Shown: positions 1 through 18,149 of the stretch, in pieces
Layout: the number at the start of each line of letters is the position of its first letter
Numbering within the stretch: position 1 is the stretch's first letter
Assembly: GCA_012295275.1 (NCBI GenBank)
Contig: CM022673.1
Location: 2,701,105-2,765,104, forward strand
DNA: 64,000 nucleotides
Origin: Chrysomallon squamiferum
Lineage: Eukaryota > Mollusca > Gastropoda > Neomphalida > Peltospiridae
Direction: 5' to 3'
Position numbers and translations under genes: made by a program
Notes under the pieces: model-generated
Database searches by the model: none
The model's input: only the letters and a program-made list of their open reading frames with translations
Told to the model about the DNA's origin: nothing

Positions 1-1064
1 TCCCGAATAATTTTAGATAAGAAAAACAGGCGCTAAATCTTTACATATAAACAAGCACGCGACCTTATCATCATAATCACATCCTGGGCGGGCACCATTC
101 CAGAAATAACCCAGCTCGTGTAAACAAGAGTTAATGTCAGGTGTAGCAAATACCGAAAAACTATCAGACGACATCGGCTGAGCTATAACACGGGATTAAA
201 GGGCCATTTATTACACAACGATGCAGCAAATTAGACACGACCTTCAACACTTGACTGTTGAAAGTTTGTAAACTCTTTGATGTCTAAGGTGACTCGTCAG
301 TCAGGTGTTGCGTCAGGCTGACTTGGCCTTGCGCATGTCGCAGTCACATGTTACCGCCCATTTCTGTTTTCGTGCAATTCCGTAAGGGTGCACGCGGTGA
401 AGTCTGCTATTTGCGTCAGAGGTGTATAAAAATAGAAGACTGTTGATGTTGTCATGTGTTGTTGTTGTTGGTTTTTTTGGCGTTTTCTTTTCTTTTTTCT
501 CTTCTTTGTGTGTGTGTGTGTGTTGTTGTTGTGTGTGTTGTTTTCGCTAAGTTTACAGTTTTATGTATATAACATAACTTTATTAATTAACAGATAGTGA
601 ATTAATTATGATGATGATAATGAGGAGTAGGAGGAGGAGGAGGGGGAGGATGGTGGTGGTGATGTTAATTTTCTTCCTTTTCTTCTTCTTCTTCATTTTC
701 AGTTTTTATCGTCATCGTTATTATTATTACATATTGCACACACATATATACACACATACAAACGTGCACACATACTTACCTACATACATACTATAGAAAA
801 GCATATTCAACAATCTTGTAATAATTAAAATAAACATTATTTCCCAGTAACTGGTGTTTTAAATTAAGCTAGTAAATTCGTGCAAAACAGTTTACTAAAG
901 AAGTGAATGAAATATATTAAGTATTGACAGTGTTGTGTTTTAAGACGTTAAAGTGGTAATTAAGAATTTAATTTTCTTGACAGTCTATGTAATTATTTTA
1001 TTTTGTGATTGCTGAAATTTCTTTTTTCCTTTTATTTTAATAGAAACCTATTACCGAGTGATTT

Positions 1065-1099
<35 letters not shown>

Positions 1100-1236
1100 C
1101 TGCGTGTTTATTTTGTACGTGCTGTTTTTAATGTTGCACTCTTGTTGAAATATATGTATATTAAATGTCAGTTGAAATGTTATATATTTATTTATTTATT
1201 GATTTATTTATTATGAACATAAATATATCTTTGCAG
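1..1236. other. Upstream non-coding sequence, probably an intron of the guanylate cyclase gene
   Basis: I see no exon-like stretch here. The sequence is mostly AT-rich with short GT, TGT and TTA microsatellites and a GA/GGA-rich patch near 600-660. Because the first recognised exon at 1237 opens inside a kinase-like domain and has a clear acceptor (ctttgcag), this stretch is most simply the intron before it. Exons for the extracellular domain and membrane helix must lie further left. Confidence 0.5.
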
Positions 1237-8414
<7,178 letters not shown>

Positions 8415-8432
8415 TATTAACCCTTATTGTGA

Positions 8433-8447
<15 letters not shown>

Positions 8448-8522
<75 letters not shown>
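8448..8522. repeat. (GA)n microsatellite
   Basis: Pure GA run 34 nt after the cyclase stop codon, preceded by a short TA run. It would lie in the 3' UTR. Confidence 0.95.
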
Positions 8523-8525
<3 letters not shown>

Positions 8526-8754
8526 CGTATAGACACAAATACATATTTATGAATGTCATGTATGTTAGGAATCTGAAAGAGCAAGAGACACAAGAAGATA
8601 TATTTTTAATGCTGGTACTCTAAACATTATCCATAATACAGTCACGTTTCCAATTTGCATATGTCAAGAAAAGTAATAATTCTTCCATTTTTGTTTCTAT
8701 GTCAAAAAGTTATAAGTAGGTTATGTTAGATAAGAATTGAAAGGTCAGTATTCT

Positions 8755-9180
8755 AAGTTGAGATATGACTTAAAATATCAGAATTCTATGTGTGATAAAT
8801 GACTTAAAATGTTAGAATTCTATAATGTGTGAAATACGTTATTTTTAGGATGCGAAATATGACCAAAAATGACAGAATTCTATAACTACTGAGATATATT
8901 TTAAAATGTTAGATTCTATAATATGTGAGATATAACTTATAATAACAGATTCAATAATGTGTGAAATATGACTTAAAAGGACTATGTTCTTTAATATACA
9001 CGTGTGAAATAATGATATAAAATGTCAGATTTCTACAAGGTGTTACATAATTTTGATTTGAACTAGAAGAATTCTGTAGCAAGTGAGATATGACTAAAAA
9101 TGTCATAATTCTATGATGTAATTTCTATAAACGTAAGATATGGCTTGAAATGTCCGAATGTTAAAATATCTGAAATGAGA
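8755..9180. repeat. Degenerate ~40-nt tandem repeat, 3' of the cyclase gene
   Basis: About ten diverged copies of a unit containing atatgacttaaaatgtcaga followed by attctataatgtgtga. Copies vary in length by several bases. The array lies 0.3-0.8 kb after the cyclase stop, so it may be in the 3' UTR. A possible AATAAA signal follows at 9256-9261. Confidence 0.7.
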
Positions 9181-9430
9181 GTATACATATGGTGATATAT
9201 AAATACATTGTGTATACCTCGTTGATTTGTTTTCGAGCAATCATTATTTGCTAATAATAAAGTATTAGGAGACAATAGCCAGTTCTTATTGATTTATGGA
9301 TATTACATTGTGGTACATATATCCAGTATTTTAGGAAAATAAGTTAGACTGTTTAGTAACTGAACGCATAAGGTGCTTTCCCTTCCATAATTACACATCC
9401 ATGCAACATCACCTTATCATACACACACAC

Positions 9431-9529
9431 ATACATACATACATACATACATACATACATACATACATAGATACATAAAACATACACCTAAATTGATATA
9501 CATATATACAAATACAAACATTAATAGAG

Positions 9530-9556
<27 letters not shown>
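9431..9556. repeat. (CATA)n microsatellites
   Basis: Two runs of the tetranucleotide CATA (about 9431-9468 and 9531-9556) separated by a CATA-like degenerate stretch. Confidence 0.9.
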
Positions 9557-9562
<6 letters not shown>

Positions 9563-11717
9563 AAGCCAGTCTGATTTGATTTTTATATTCATTATTTTAT
9601 TTATTATTATTTATTTATTTATTTATTTTAAAATTTTAATATGACGAACAGCAATATCCTCATGTAAAAGTACTTTCATGTCTTTGTTTTCTTATGTTTG
9701 TGTGAGGTGTACAGCTGTAATAAACAGCTAATCATAGGCTAGCGTTTTCTGTTTGACAGACGATTTGACAATCACTGATATCATCAAATATATATTGTAC
9801 ATATTGTTATGTAAAGCATTTGGAAAAATGATCAAGTTGGTTTGTTATCGTCCATTAAAATATACTGTCTTTATTTCTTCTTCTTTTTTTCTTCAAAATA
9901 TTTATGTATGTTAGGTCATATTGTAAACTGTTGTTGAAGATAAGTTATAAATAAAACAACCTTGTGCTGAACTAAAATATTAAAACTTTTCTCAAAGTGA
10001 TTTTATCATACAATAAACGAATAATAACATTGCTTCAAAGAACAGTTTCTTAAGACTGTGATATCTAGACTAAATATAAAAAGGAATTTTCAAAAATGTA
10101 TTTTATTTTTTTATTTTTATTTTTATTTTTATTATTTTCTAAAAGTCCTTTCGTAAATAATATAGTGTACTTTTAAGTTTTATATACCTAACTTCTTCTG
10201 CTGCTTTTTTTTCTGTTTTTTTTTTTGTTTTTATTTGCTGACTTTCTTTTCTTCTTTTATTTCCTCGACACACGTGACCACTTGGCGGCAGACCGGTTGA
10301 AATTACTTGTTTCGTTCAAATGTAAAAAGAAGACGAACAACAACAACAAAAGACGAAAACATAAATAATAAAAATAAAATATATAAAAATACAAATAAAG
10401 TAAAAACCCTTTAACGAAATGAATAATATAACAAACAGAAACTATGCATTCCGTAGCCAGTGGCCACAAAAAGCATTTCCGAATTTTATTTTCTTATTAA
10501 CATTATCCTCAGCCTCATAAGGCAAGCAGGCCTCACTAAACGTGACAGGTTCTTGCTTAAACAGCTAATATAAATATTCCTCTTAGGATTGGTTTTGCTT
10601 TAATAAGTATAGATTTAGACATTAATGAGTATAGTTATTTTTCATATTTAAGGGGATGAAGTTATCGGCGAATACCACGTGAGGTATCCACAGCCATGAC
10701 GTTGTTTGTATCTAAACATGACGTCATTAACGTTTTCCTATTATTTTAATTACTGTACTGGCAAAGTTTTTGTTGTGAAAAAAAAAAAAGTACATTTCCC
10801 CTATAATCCATCACTTCATTTGGGTTTTATCATTTCACCTATTTGGTTTGTATTTTAACTGATTTACTGGTCTATTTAGTTCTGTTTTGTTTTAGGAAAA
10901 TTAGATAAAGTGGAAATTTGTTTATCTGTTTTCAAAGTTAACGCTACAGTACGGTAATATATTCATTACTCTCTCTATATATTTATTAATTTATTTCATT
11001 TCTTAGGACCGGATATTTAATGAAATTTATTTTTATTTAATTCAGAGGGACTGTTTTTTATTAGAAAAAAATTATTATTATTAAACCTTTTTATGTATTA
11101 GCTTATTTCCTAATTATTTCTTTAAATACCTATTTACTTTCCTACTTGCTTGTGTCATTTTGTCTGTCTTTCGGTTTTATTTATTTATGTATTTATTTAC
11201 TTATTTATATTTTAATAAATCAGCAGGCAATAAATATGTTTCCAGCACGACGAATTTAGATGACCTCAGTGTTTTTCGTTTATTCGTTTTACTTTATCTT
11301 ATATTATTTATTTTGTTTTAGATATTTGATACATTTTGAAGATCTCAAAGTAAATCGATCCAGTTCTTAACGAATACAGAATTTTAATATAGCAAGAAAA
11401 AAAAAACAATTAAAAAAAATTCAATATATTGGAATATTCACACAATGAAAAAGAAAATGAAAAATAACGAGTCCGTGTTAACTTGAAAAGATGTATCAAC
11501 AAAAATTGTTATTAAACCCCATAAATATAATTATATTAATAATGAAACCTGAATGCACGTTTCCAGTGACATTTTGGATCTTTCTTTTCTTTCAAGTTTT
11601 ATTATTATTATTTATTATTAATTAATTAATTTATCTATCTATCTATCTATCTATCTACTTACTTATTTATTTATTTATTTTATTTTTTTTTTTTTTTTTT
11701 TTTTTTTTTCCATTCAG
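9557..11717. other. Intergenic, no gene recognised
   Basis: AT-rich sequence with short homopolymers and TTTA runs. No exon with both coding character and plausible splice sites was seen. A long pyrimidine tract from about 11677 ends in cattcag at 11717 and looks like the acceptor of the exon holding the next gene. Confidence 0.5.
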
Positions 11718-11745
11718 TTTTGTTCTCAAGCAAACAATCAATGTA

Positions 11746-12189
11746 ATGTCACAACAGGCAGTCACAGGGGAAGGTAGCAGAGAAGGGTCTCGTGCCTCAA
11801 ACAAAGGAAGCAAACCAGGATCGAAAGTGTCAGTTGAAGCCGGCCCGTCTCCCGCCCAGCAGGCTCAGAGCACGACTCCCGCACCGGCTCCAGGCGTATC
11901 TCCCGCAGGGGCTCACAACGCCTCTCCCGGGTCTCCCGCACAGGGTGAAGGCGCGGACGGGTCTCCCGCACCGGCTCCAGGGTCTCCCGCACCGGGGGGG
12001 AGCGTGTCTCCCGCAGAACCAGGGGGCATGTCGCCCACGGCCGGAGAAGGCGAATCAAAGCACACGTCCTCTCGCAACTTAATACAGCACGACAGCTCGT
12101 ACGTGAATAGTGAAGATTCGGGCTGTTTGTGCTGTGGAGGTGGTGGTGGAGGAAAAAGCGCCAAGAAACCAGGAGATGAAGACGAGTAA
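11746..12189 (+). CDS. Small Pro/Ser/Gly-rich protein of unknown function with a CLCC motif
   Basis: 147 residues in one exon. The exon probably starts at 11718 after a strong acceptor, so the 5' UTR is spliced and MSQQ is the first ATG. I do not recognise the family. Residues 1-30 are Ser/Gly/Lys-rich. Residues 33-102 are low complexity, with SPA and SPAPAPG units encoded by recurring tctcccgca blocks. The end is different: polar (SSRNLIQHDSSYVNSEDSG), then CLCCGGGGGG, then an acidic end. The CLCC cluster could be palmitoylated; that is a guess. Base composition is sharply GC-richer than the flanks, so several other frames are also open. A possible AATAAA signal lies near 12431. Alternatives are a fast-evolving lineage-specific gene or a GC-rich non-coding exon. 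Coding status is probable, not certain. Confidence 0.6.
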   Translation: MSQQAVTGEGSREGSRASNKGSKPGSKVSVEAGPSPAQQAQSTTPAPAPGVSPAGAHNASPGSPAQGEGADGSPAPAPGSPAPGGSVSPAEPGGMSPTAGEGESKHTSSRNLIQHDSSYVNSEDSGCLCCGGGGGGKSAKKPGDEDE

Positions 12190-12527
12190 AAAAAAAACAT
12201 TTTAAAAAATTTAAAAATTTAAAAATCCTGCGCATGCCGTTTGAACTACACAGATTAAACTTTGAGTTATTTTAATTTTTTTTTTTTTTTTTTTAATTCC
12301 ATTTAAATAGGTCAGTGGTTTCTTCGAGAAAACTTGTCATGAATATTTATTCCATACAGTTTGAAAAAAAACAAGTACTTATAAATCCTTATAATTTATT
12401 ATTTTAACAAATTTCTTTCATTTATTCTGAAATAAATAAATAAATTTGAACTGAATATATTGCTGCTTTGTTTCTATGCTTGGAATTTAACTGTGGCTGG
12501 TTATTCAATCAAGAACAGTTGCTCTCG

Positions 12528-12529
<2 letters not shown>

Positions 12530-12585
<56 letters not shown>
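12530..12585. repeat. (TTA)n microsatellite
   Basis: Uninterrupted ATT/TTA trinucleotide run, downstream of the small Pro/Ser-rich gene. Confidence 0.95.
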
Positions 12586-15361
12586 TAATCCGAATGAAGA
12601 ATAATATTTATGTTGATGATTTTTGTACCAGGTAATAATTATTTATAACAAAGAAGAACAGCTTGAATGACCATATAGAATGTAAACTGAAAATAAGTAG
12701 AAAAAATGTTTGTTTAAAAATATTTAAAAAATTGTAATATTACAAATTGAAAACACTACAGATATATTAATTAAATTAACAACTAAGAAACTTTTGTATT
12801 AAATACAAAGCAGCAAACCCTCTTCTTCTCTTTTTTTGACTTTTTTCTTTGCTTTTTTTTATTTATTTTTTCAAATATTGAAGAATATATATAGCATAAT
12901 ACATTATATAATTTATTTCATTTTATTTCATAGTGTTTTTGTTGTTCTTTTTTTCTTTCAACAAAGATAAGAAGTAAAAAAAGAATAATTTTACCCTTCA
13001 TGAATGTAGGCCTTACTTTTATTCATTTCAAACGTGAGGAATTGTGTTATAAGTATGTCGTCATTATCTGAACCTTAAAAATAAGAGTTTTCGGTGTAAT
13101 TTTTATTTTAATATAACAACCAGGTTTTTTGAAGGCATTAGAAGTGAATAAAAGTAAATGAAGCTTAATTATATATTGAATGTTTTATCACAGAATATAA
13201 CCTGTCTGAATGTCAATGAAGGGTGTCTTTTTAATTTCAAGAATCTTCAAAAACTGTAGTCGACCAGAATAATTATTTATTGTATTAAGTGTTAAAATGT
13301 TGACAATTTAGTCATTATTTGATCAGATACATACTCTGAAATATTTATTTGACGGCAATAAAATTAATGAAATAAAACTATGTCTGGTCTTTTATCTTCT
13401 TTACACGCATGATTTGAAAATAATTACATCCAGCATTTAATAAATAAATAAGAAAAAAATAATGAAACAAATAAAAAAGGAATTAAAGCAAGAAATGACG
13501 CCAGTATTCTGATGGAGATAACTTTCTAGATAAAATGTATTTCATTATAGAAGAGATCCGTAGATTATCTGTTTCTGCATATATATATATATATATATAC
13601 CTGATTTATAGTAGAGAATTCACCGAAAGAATCCTGATGAAAATAAAATAATAACAAAAATTATTTTGTAAAATTATATTAAATTTGTATCCAAAACTTC
13701 CCTAAAATAGGAAAATTATTTCCAGCTTTTTTTCCATAATGAAAAAAACTGAGATCGACTGATATAATAAGTTGTATCAGTTCGGTGCTTTGGTTATTGT
13801 AGATAAATTAGTAACTAATACTTTATGGAATGTTTTCTCTCTAGTTACCTGAGTGGACTGTAATTATATCGCGCGACACATACTCGTAAATAAAACTTTT
13901 AAGAGTGTCGTTTATAAAAACATTTCCTTACAAAATACATTCGGAATGACAGTGTCATACCATTTTTCAAAAATATAAACTATGGAATATTCTAGAAGAA
14001 CATAGTAATTCAAAATAGGTTTATTGATACTGATATACTTTATGCAGGCTTTACACCTTTATGTTTTCATTAGATTGAATAATTCTCGTTTAAAAAAAAA
14101 TTAAATAAATCAACAAGCGTTAATACTGACAAATGATTCTGAACTTGAGTTAGCTTTCCATAGATACTGAAGCATTGTATGGTATCCGTTATCTATAATT
14201 TAAAAAAACAAATAAAGAAAATAAAGAAAAAATCTATAAATATCTGTTCAGTATGTCCAGCAGATGCAGGACACGGACTCATCATTTATGTTTTGTTTTT
14301 CTTATATATTTTAATTTCTATAATTTTATCTAAAGCAATGATTAATAAATGATGGCTGCATTGGTCTTTCAGAACCAAACGTAAACGATTCGGGCAATTA
14401 AAGAGAATTTTCAAATGAGAAAGCCAAAACATACTCAGTCTTTCGTGATTTATTGTGATCATTAGCAAAATCGATATTAGAGATTGTTTGTCTAGTTGTC
14501 ATGCCACGTGATCTAAACGAGAACTAAAGCCGCTGTAAATGGAATGTAACATAGGTAATGTATTTAACTGCATATGAATAAAAGTGTTATTTTGTTTTGT
14601 CGTTATAATGTTAAGCAAGATGTGTATGTCACACAATGTAGTTACGTTACAGAATCAGACTGTTTCTTTACTGCAAACAAAAGCTGTGATCTAAAATTAA
14701 CATAGTAGTAAGGTCCTCGATAATACATACTATTGTTAGTATTTAAGTGCTACAGTTAAACGTCGCGTCGATGAAGTTAAACTGGCTTAACTGTATATAT
14801 GTATGTATGTATATATGTATATACACACAGAGACATACATATGCATGTGTGTGTGTGTGTGTGTCCAATACTGTATTATAACAGAAAACAAAAAATCAAC
14901 TGAAGATGTGTGTATTATTACTGTTCACGTATTATATTAATATAAACTTATAATATGTTACTTTCTTCTTCTTCTTTTTAATTTTTATTTATTTATTAAT
15001 TTACTTACTTACTTACTATTATTATTATTATTATTTTTTTTTTTTTTCCTTCTTAATTACAAGACTGTCTTTTCAGTTTTGCTGGGTGTTTTTTTTTTTC
15101 GGGGGGGTTCTGTCTGTCTATCTATCTTTGTATCTATACACATTCTTAAAATTTACTTTGGATTTTCTGCTATCATCACTGTGTGTGTGTGTGTCTGTAA
15201 TACCTACATATTATTCACAGTAAATAATACATTAACACTTAATCCAGGTACACAAGATCATGGGGGAAAAAAACAACAAACAAAAAAAACCAATAACAAT
15301 CCAAATACATCTAGAAATGAAAACATAAAACAGGACTTCACATGACGTGAAACCAAAGAGC
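12586..15361. other. Intergenic, no gene recognised
   Basis: AT-rich with short TA, GT and TTA runs. I see no coding exon, RNA gene or clear transposon. Confidence 0.5.
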
Positions 15362-15565
15362 ATGTCGCAGAATAAAACCGAAGAATGTAGCAGCAGTGAA
15401 GAAAAGTCCAGTGAAAGAAACTACGAGAGATACGTGCGCGAGGGTAAAGATAAACGATGGTATTACCCATGGGACAAAGATATGTGTCGTATGTGCGTGC
15501 TTATGTGCATGTGGTTTGGTCTCTGTGTTGTGTTCCCCTGTTCACTGTGCATTGGCTGGTGTTGA
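15362..15565 (+). CDS. Small putative tail-anchored Cys-rich protein, unknown function
   Basis: A 67-codon frame from ATG at 15362 to TGA at 15563-15565. Residues 1-40 are strongly hydrophilic (Ser/Glu/Lys/Arg, ending RWYYPWDKD). The last 26 residues are hydrophobic and hold seven Cys (MCRMCVLMCMWFGLCVVFPC, then SLCIGWC), long enough for one membrane helix at the very C-terminus. The layout resembles small tail-anchored Cys-rich membrane proteins such as CYSTM, but I see no diagnostic motif. A weak acceptor-like aacag at 15332 could mean this is the last coding exon of a longer gene. The first three residues (MSQ) match those of the gene at 11746, which may be chance. Confidence 0.45.
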   Translation: MSQNKTEECSSSEEKSSERNYERYVREGKDKRWYYPWDKDMCRMCVLMCMWFGLCVVFPCSLCIGWC

Positions 15566-15770
15566 GATATTATCTGTTGTGTGGACGAGGGACAATGGGA
15601 TAACACTTGTTTCGGGGCGTGTATTTGCGGCATCCCCATTGGACGAGGACGCAGAAGAGTTCGTCACGATAGCACAGACACGTATGCTTCGGTAGAGCAA
15701 GTTTAGAGTCTGTGCGTATTTATTCAGTGCAGAGAAACCCGTTCAGAGCTATTGGAAGTAGGATCTAAAA

Positions 15771-15918
15771 CAGGCCTGGGCAACCTTTTTCGAGAAGCGG
15801 AACGCATGAGAATATTGCTCATCGTCAGGAATCCGCACTAATACTAATTAATGTTACTGTCCTCGTGAAATTATGCGTGCATTTAGAAAGTCTTACGGCC
15901 GCAGTTTACCCGTGACTG
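15771..15918. mobile_element. Short non-autonomous hAT-like element (MITE)
   Basis: 148 bp. The left end reads caggcctgggcaaccttttt. The right end, reverse-complemented, reads cagtcacgggtaaactgcgg. Both start with CAG and share the GGGyAA core typical of hAT terminal repeats. The flanking octamers atctaaaa (15763-15770) and ttataaaa (15919-15926) match at 6 of 8 positions, fitting a decayed 8-bp hAT target duplication. There is no coding capacity. Confidence 0.55.
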
Positions 15919-15926
15919 TTATAAAA

Positions 15927-16016
15927 TCTGTGAAATTGTTCGAGTGATATCGGCAATATTGTGATGATACTCAAGATGTGTTTAAATTTCCACGTCATTT
16001 TAGATTTTTATTTATT

Positions 16017-16051
<35 letters not shown>

Positions 16052-17135
16052 GTTTATTAATTTTTATTTTTCATTAACGTTGGGTATTTTGCCACAGTTT
16101 TTCTTCTTTTTGTTGGATTTTGAACTGAATAGACGACTAGGATTTATTGAATAAAATTATAGTTTTCTTGCAATTAAAGACAACAATTATTTTCTTTCTG
16201 TTCTTTTTTAAAAATAGTTCTATTTAATCTCTAGTCAAATATAAAAAGATTCTATGAAAACAAAAATAATAAAAAATGAAGTTCATTTTGGCTTATCACG
16301 TTAACTAATTTGTTCAGCTCATCGAGATAACTGCAAATTAATACGAATATTATTCTGTGCAATCATTTTAGTGCTTCATAACATAAGGGAGATAACTGTC
16401 ATAATCTACAACGATAGAATAATAAAATATTGGTTTAATAATTTTATATATGAATTAGCAGAAATACAATTCGTAGCAAAATCTTCAGGATCGCATGTGC
16501 TGAGAAATGGAGACCTAAACTGCAAAATTATCGAATGTGTTTTTACACAAATAAAATTTGATGTCTGTTACCAGCGTATGAAATTTTCCCATTTTTAACG
16601 AGACTTTATAATAAAGAACTGAAATATCTTTCAATAATTTTAAAAATATTACCACAGTTTTGCATTTTTAGACTTGATTAAAATAAACTGTCTTATGATT
16701 ACCGATATTTACATTCTCGAAACGAAATTTTTATTTGTTACATAATATACATACAGACGAACTCCGTCCAATAGGCATATCTCAAATTATAACAGCCATT
16801 CTGAAATCTTCCCCAAAGTATTTCTTTATTTTACCGTTATCTAACGGCCATCTATCCAAAGCAGCTGTTGGTTGCCATTTTTCAGTAAAATGAGGTCTGT
16901 ACCTCCATTACTAATAAAAATATTATCTCCAGTTATATATTTATATATAATGCTGGATGTTTTCTTCAAGGAAAATGAATAGGATAATCAGTAAAATTAT
17001 AATATTAAAATATTTTATTAATCATGATAGTCAAACTGTTAACAACATGTAAATAGAATCCAAATTAGTTATGAAAGATTTATTTGAAATAACAACTCCA
17101 TTCACTGCAAACATCAAGCAGCCCCTCAAACACTC

Positions 17136-17168
<33 letters not shown>

Positions 17169-17317
17169 TTAAAAATCTGGTTAATAAGGTTTCAGAAATT
17201 CATAAACACATACAAAATACGTTATTATTGTCTTCTTTGAGTACCATCTTCTGCAATCTCTCCTTTCATCTCAAGAACATTTTCAGAAATCTTTCCACTC
17301 TCCCCATCCCAAGAAAA
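15927..17317. other. Intergenic, no gene recognised
   Basis: AT-rich. One 75-codon open stretch at 16371-16598 has non-repetitive composition but lacks an ATG at its start and resembles nothing I know. The right part should include the 3' UTR of the minus-strand ETFRF1 gene. Confidence 0.4.
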
Positions 17318-17457
17318 TTATTAAAACAGTTAAAGATTAACAAAAGTATTAAAACAGTTAAAGATTAACAAAAGTATTAAAACAGTTAAAGAGTAACAAA
17401 AGTATTAAAACAGTTAAAGATTAACAAAAGTATTAAAACAGTTAAAGAGTAACAAAA
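17318..17457. repeat. 28-nt tandem repeat, about five copies
   Basis: Unit attaaaacagttaaagatta followed by acaaaagt, nearly identical copies end to end with no spacers. It lies about 30 nt beyond the ETFRF1 stop codon, so it is probably within that gene's 3' UTR. Confidence 0.9.
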
Positions 17458-17488
17458 TTATTAACAATATCTATACGAGAAAAACGAG

Positions 17489-18072
17489 TCAGTTATTGTA
17501 GTATCTTTGTTTAAGTGTCCTGTACTTTCTAAGCATGTACAGGGCTTCTAGTTCTTTTATTATGTATTCGCCTTTAACTATAAGCATCTCAATATCTTTT
17601 GGATCAGTGACGTCCTTGTTTTTCAGAAAACTCTTTTTCAGCTTCTCTCTGAAATAATCATAGCCTTTAGGATAGTCTTTACCAAGGTGAAGCAGCTGAA
17701 AAAATAAAATAAAATAAATCATATTTTGTTATTGTTTTTATATATAACAGAACAAAAAGAGGCATAGCCTTAGATTAAATCATATATAACATTATTTTAA
17801 GTTTATGTTATATATAATATTATATATTTTATCAAAAGTAATTGGATCATTGATTGTGTATGTAAAAAAAGAGAGAGAGAGAGAGGACAATACAGATAAC
17901 ACGAGAGAAATAATGAATTGTATACACTGAACATTGTCATTTCAACGATTTTATTAACATTTAAGAGGAATGCAAACGAACATGCTTAGTTATGACAAAT
18001 ATAATATCACTTTTTGAATATACTTACATTTTTATACAACTGAATAACTTGGGGTCGCAAATTTTTACTCAT
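17489..18072 (-). CDS. ETFRF1: Electron transfer flavoprotein regulatory factor 1 (LYRM5)
   Basis: Two coding exons on the minus strand, 18072-18028 (15 codons) and 17695-17489, joined in phase 0 with a GTAAGT donor and TTTTTTCAG acceptor. The product is 83 residues, close to the roughly 90 of human ETFRF1. It is a LYR-motif mitochondrial matrix protein that binds ETF and removes its FAD, and it uses the acyl carrier protein like other LYRM proteins. Diagnostic segments are [19 protein letters not shown] at the LYR site (here LYK, as in vertebrates), FLKNKDV, and [20 protein letters not shown] near the C-terminus. The leader probably begins at an acceptor at 18150-18151, so the 5' UTR is spliced and includes a short upstream frame. 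The gene is divergent from DNAI7, whose ATG is 1.3 kb away. Confidence 0.95.
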
Positions 18073-18107
18073 TGTCTGGCATCAGAATTACTCAAGTTCC
18101 AGTTCAT
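18069..18107 (-). promoter_or_regulatory. Upstream ORF overlapping the ETFRF1 start codon
   Basis: A 12-codon frame ([12 protein letters not shown]) starts at 18107. Its TGA overlaps the main ATG in the tetranucleotide ATGA, a geometry that can couple termination to reinitiation. Whether the mRNA leader contains it depends on the transcription start; the likely exon start at 18149 would include it. Confidence 0.45.
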
Positions 18108-18149
18108 AGGTGTCTTCTTTTTCAAATATTTGTAATGCTGATAGAGTAA

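Noticed and set aside
608-796. 62-codon open frame, Arg- and Phe-rich
   Set aside because: Low-complexity translation of GGA and TTC runs; no splice context or homology.
11762-12235. 157-codon minus-strand frame and two further frames over the SPA-repeat gene
   Set aside because: GC-rich repeats whose period keeps several frames open; the plus-strand frame has the ATG, acceptor and non-repetitive C-terminus.
16371-16598. 75-codon open stretch of mixed composition
   Set aside because: No ATG at its start, no recognisable protein and no good donor; kept only as a note in the intergenic entry.
17318-17457. CRISPR-like array of 28-nt repeats
   Set aside because: Units are contiguous without unique spacers, and the genome is eukaryotic.
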